DNA of 25,521 nt from Pseudomonadota bacterium (lineage in GTDB: Bacteria; Myxococcota; Polyangia; Polyangiales; Polyangiaceae): assembly GCA_023419055.1 (NCBI GenBank), contig JAEZYO010000494.1, positions 1 through 25,521 of the forward strand, read 5' to 3'. The notes beneath the pieces are model-generated. The model searched no databases and was not told the DNA's origin. It worked only from the letters and a program-made list of their open reading frames with translations. How positions within the stretch are numbered: the first letter of the stretch is position 1; every line of letters begins with the position of its first letter. Positions 24,427-25,521 of this stretch are shown here, in pieces. Made by a program: the position numbers and the translations under genes.

Positions 24427-25521
24427 TCAGCCGGAGAGAGAGACCTTCTTCATCGGGAGCGTGATCACGAACACGGTTCCGCGCGGCGCGTTGTCTTCGA
24501 TCCGCACCTGGCCGTCGTGGCCGTCGATGAGCCGCTTCACGATCGACAGGCCGAGCCCGGTACCACCCTGTTCGCGCGTCGAGCTCGAGTCGACCTGGTA
24601 GAAGGCATCGAACACGCGCTCGCGCTCCGCCTCCGGAATCCCGATGCCCGTGTCGGCGACTCGGAGCTCCACCGCCGGCCGGCGCGCGCCGAGCAGGACG
24701 AGCCCGCCGTCCGCGCCTCCGCCGCTCGCTTCCATCGTGGTCAGGGAGCACGTGATGGTGACCGAGCCTCCCGAGGGCGTGAACTTCAGCGCGTTCTCGA
24801 CCAGGTTCAGGAGCACCTGGCGCAGCCGCTCGGCGTCCGCGTGGAGCAGCGGGAGCCCGCTGTCCGTGCTCGTCGACAGGCGAATGCCCTTCTTGTGCGC
24901 CGACGGCGTCATCGTTTGCTCGACGTCGCGCACGAGCTTCGCAAGCTCCATCGGTTGCTTGCGCAGGCTCATCGTCCCGCTCTCGAGCTTCGAAAGGTCG
25001 AGCAGGCCCTTGATGAGCTGCAGCAGCTGCTCGCCTTTTTCGCGGATGGTCTGGACGAAGTCGCGCTGCTCCGCGGTCAGATCTCCGGCGAGGCCTTCGG
25101 CCAGCATCTCGCTGTAGCCGATGATGGAGGTGAGCGGCGTCCGGAGCTCGTGGGACACCGTCGCGAGGAAGTTGCTCTTCAGTCTGTCGAGCTCCTTCAG
25201 GCGATCGTACGCGACCTGGAGCTCGTGGTTCTTCTCCTCGAGCTCACGAAAGCTCTCGCGCACGCTCAGGAGATGCATGTTGCTCGTGAGCAGGGCGCGA
25301 TAGCCGCTGAAGAGGATGAGATCGAGGCTCTTGACCAGGTGACGCCCGAAGCGGAGCGCGTCCGCCTGACTGATCCGAGGCAAGGTGGCGAGCGCTGCTC
25401 TGGCTCGCTCCGCGTCGACGCCGGATTCGCCGCACACGAGCCCGGCCGGGAGCTCGGTGAGCTCGGGCACGAAGAAGGGCCCGAGCACGATGCGCCCCAC
25501 GCGGCGCGCGTCGCTCTCGAT
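24427..25521 (-). CDS. Sensor histidine kinase with PocR-like input, 5' end outside window
   Basis: 365 codons are present and the frame stays open to the right edge (IESDARR upstream of GRIVLGPFF), so a GTG at 25500 is unlikely to be the true start. The N-terminal visible part (about 1-95) resembles the end of a PocR ligand-binding domain: VGRIVLGPFFVPE, then VDAERARAALATLPRIS. A coiled-coil linker leads to the HisKA box with FLATVSHELRTPL, the phosphoaccepting His. The ATPase domain follows with N-box LNLVENALKFTPSG, G1 ADTGIGIP, F-box FDAFYQVD and G2 GGTGLGLSIVKRL. It has no membrane segment in the visible part, so it is probably cytoplasmic. No response regulator gene is in the window. 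Likely leads an operon with thiL. Confidence 0.88.
   Translation of the reverse strand: MESDARRVGRIVLGPFFVPELTELPAGLVCGESGVDAERARAALATLPRISQADALRFGRHLVKSLDLILFSGYRALLTSNMHLLSVRESFRELEEKNHELQVAYDRLKELDRLKSNFLATVSHELRTPLTSIIGYSEMLAEGLAGDLTAEQRDFVQTIREKGEQLLQLIKGLLDLSKLESGTMSLRKQPMELAKLVRDVEQTMTPSAHKKGIRLSTSTDSGLPLLHADAERLRQVLLNLVENALKFTPSGGSVTITCSLTTMEASGGGADGGLVLLGARRPAVELRVADTGIGIPEAERERVFDAFYQVDSSSTREQGGTGLGLSIVKRLIDGHDGQVRIEDNAPRGTVFVITLPMKKVSLSG

Overview
The window is a high-GC, gene-dense bacterial chromosome segment. Several secreted proteins and lipoproteins carry Gly/Ser/Ala-rich linkers and Cys-rich modules. There is a 7-bladed FG-GAP lipoprotein family, a long-form HflX, and a partner-switching phosphatase/kinase cluster. 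Together these suggest a myxobacterium of the Polyangia/Sorangium type (Myxococcota). This is inferred from protein style only; there is no rRNA or other marker gene in the window.

Layout. (1) 1-4028, + strand: a partial FG-GAP beta-propeller gene, a C-terminal stub of a paralogue, and a complete paralogous FG-GAP lipoprotein. (2) 4039-6426, - strand: an outer-membrane porin, a small PstS-like periplasmic binding protein (start and stop share one base) and a Cys-rich lipoprotein. (3) 6487-10031: a membrane-bound NIT-HAMP-PP2C phosphatase (-) diverging from three + strand genes, a HATPase-fold kinase-like protein, a STAS-like protein and a second HATPase-fold protein. This is a partner-switching module with no sigma factor or other obvious output beside it. 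(4) 10044-12351: a small TPR-like lipoprotein (-) diverging from typA/bipA (+). (5) 12370-14155, - strand: a large hypothetical lipoprotein followed by a frameshifted, internally deleted stub of a paralogue. (6) 14295-16015, - strand: a MetR-like LysR regulator, a ribbon-helix-helix regulator with a perfect palindrome at its start, and a 7Fe-type ferredoxin. A glutathione S-transferase gene (+) diverges from the LysR gene across a T-N11-A palindrome. (7) 16752-22853: hflX (-) diverging from a thrB-like kinase, an M48 metalloprotease, a coiled-coil membrane protein (overlapping the protease by 4 bases) and argH (+). (8) 23030-25521: a small Cys-rich lipoprotein (+), then thiL and an edge-truncated PocR-type histidine kinase (-).

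Most genes are conserved housekeeping genes (typA, hflX, thrB, argH, thiL, fdxA). The parts that look least routine are the partner-switching cluster with its duplicated kinase-like proteins, the RHH-ferredoxin operon with its start-site palindrome, and two separate places where a secreted-protein gene lies beside a C-terminal stub of a paralogue. No CRISPR array, tRNA, rRNA, insertion sequence, phage or plasmid gene was recognised. Gaps between genes are all under 200 bases.
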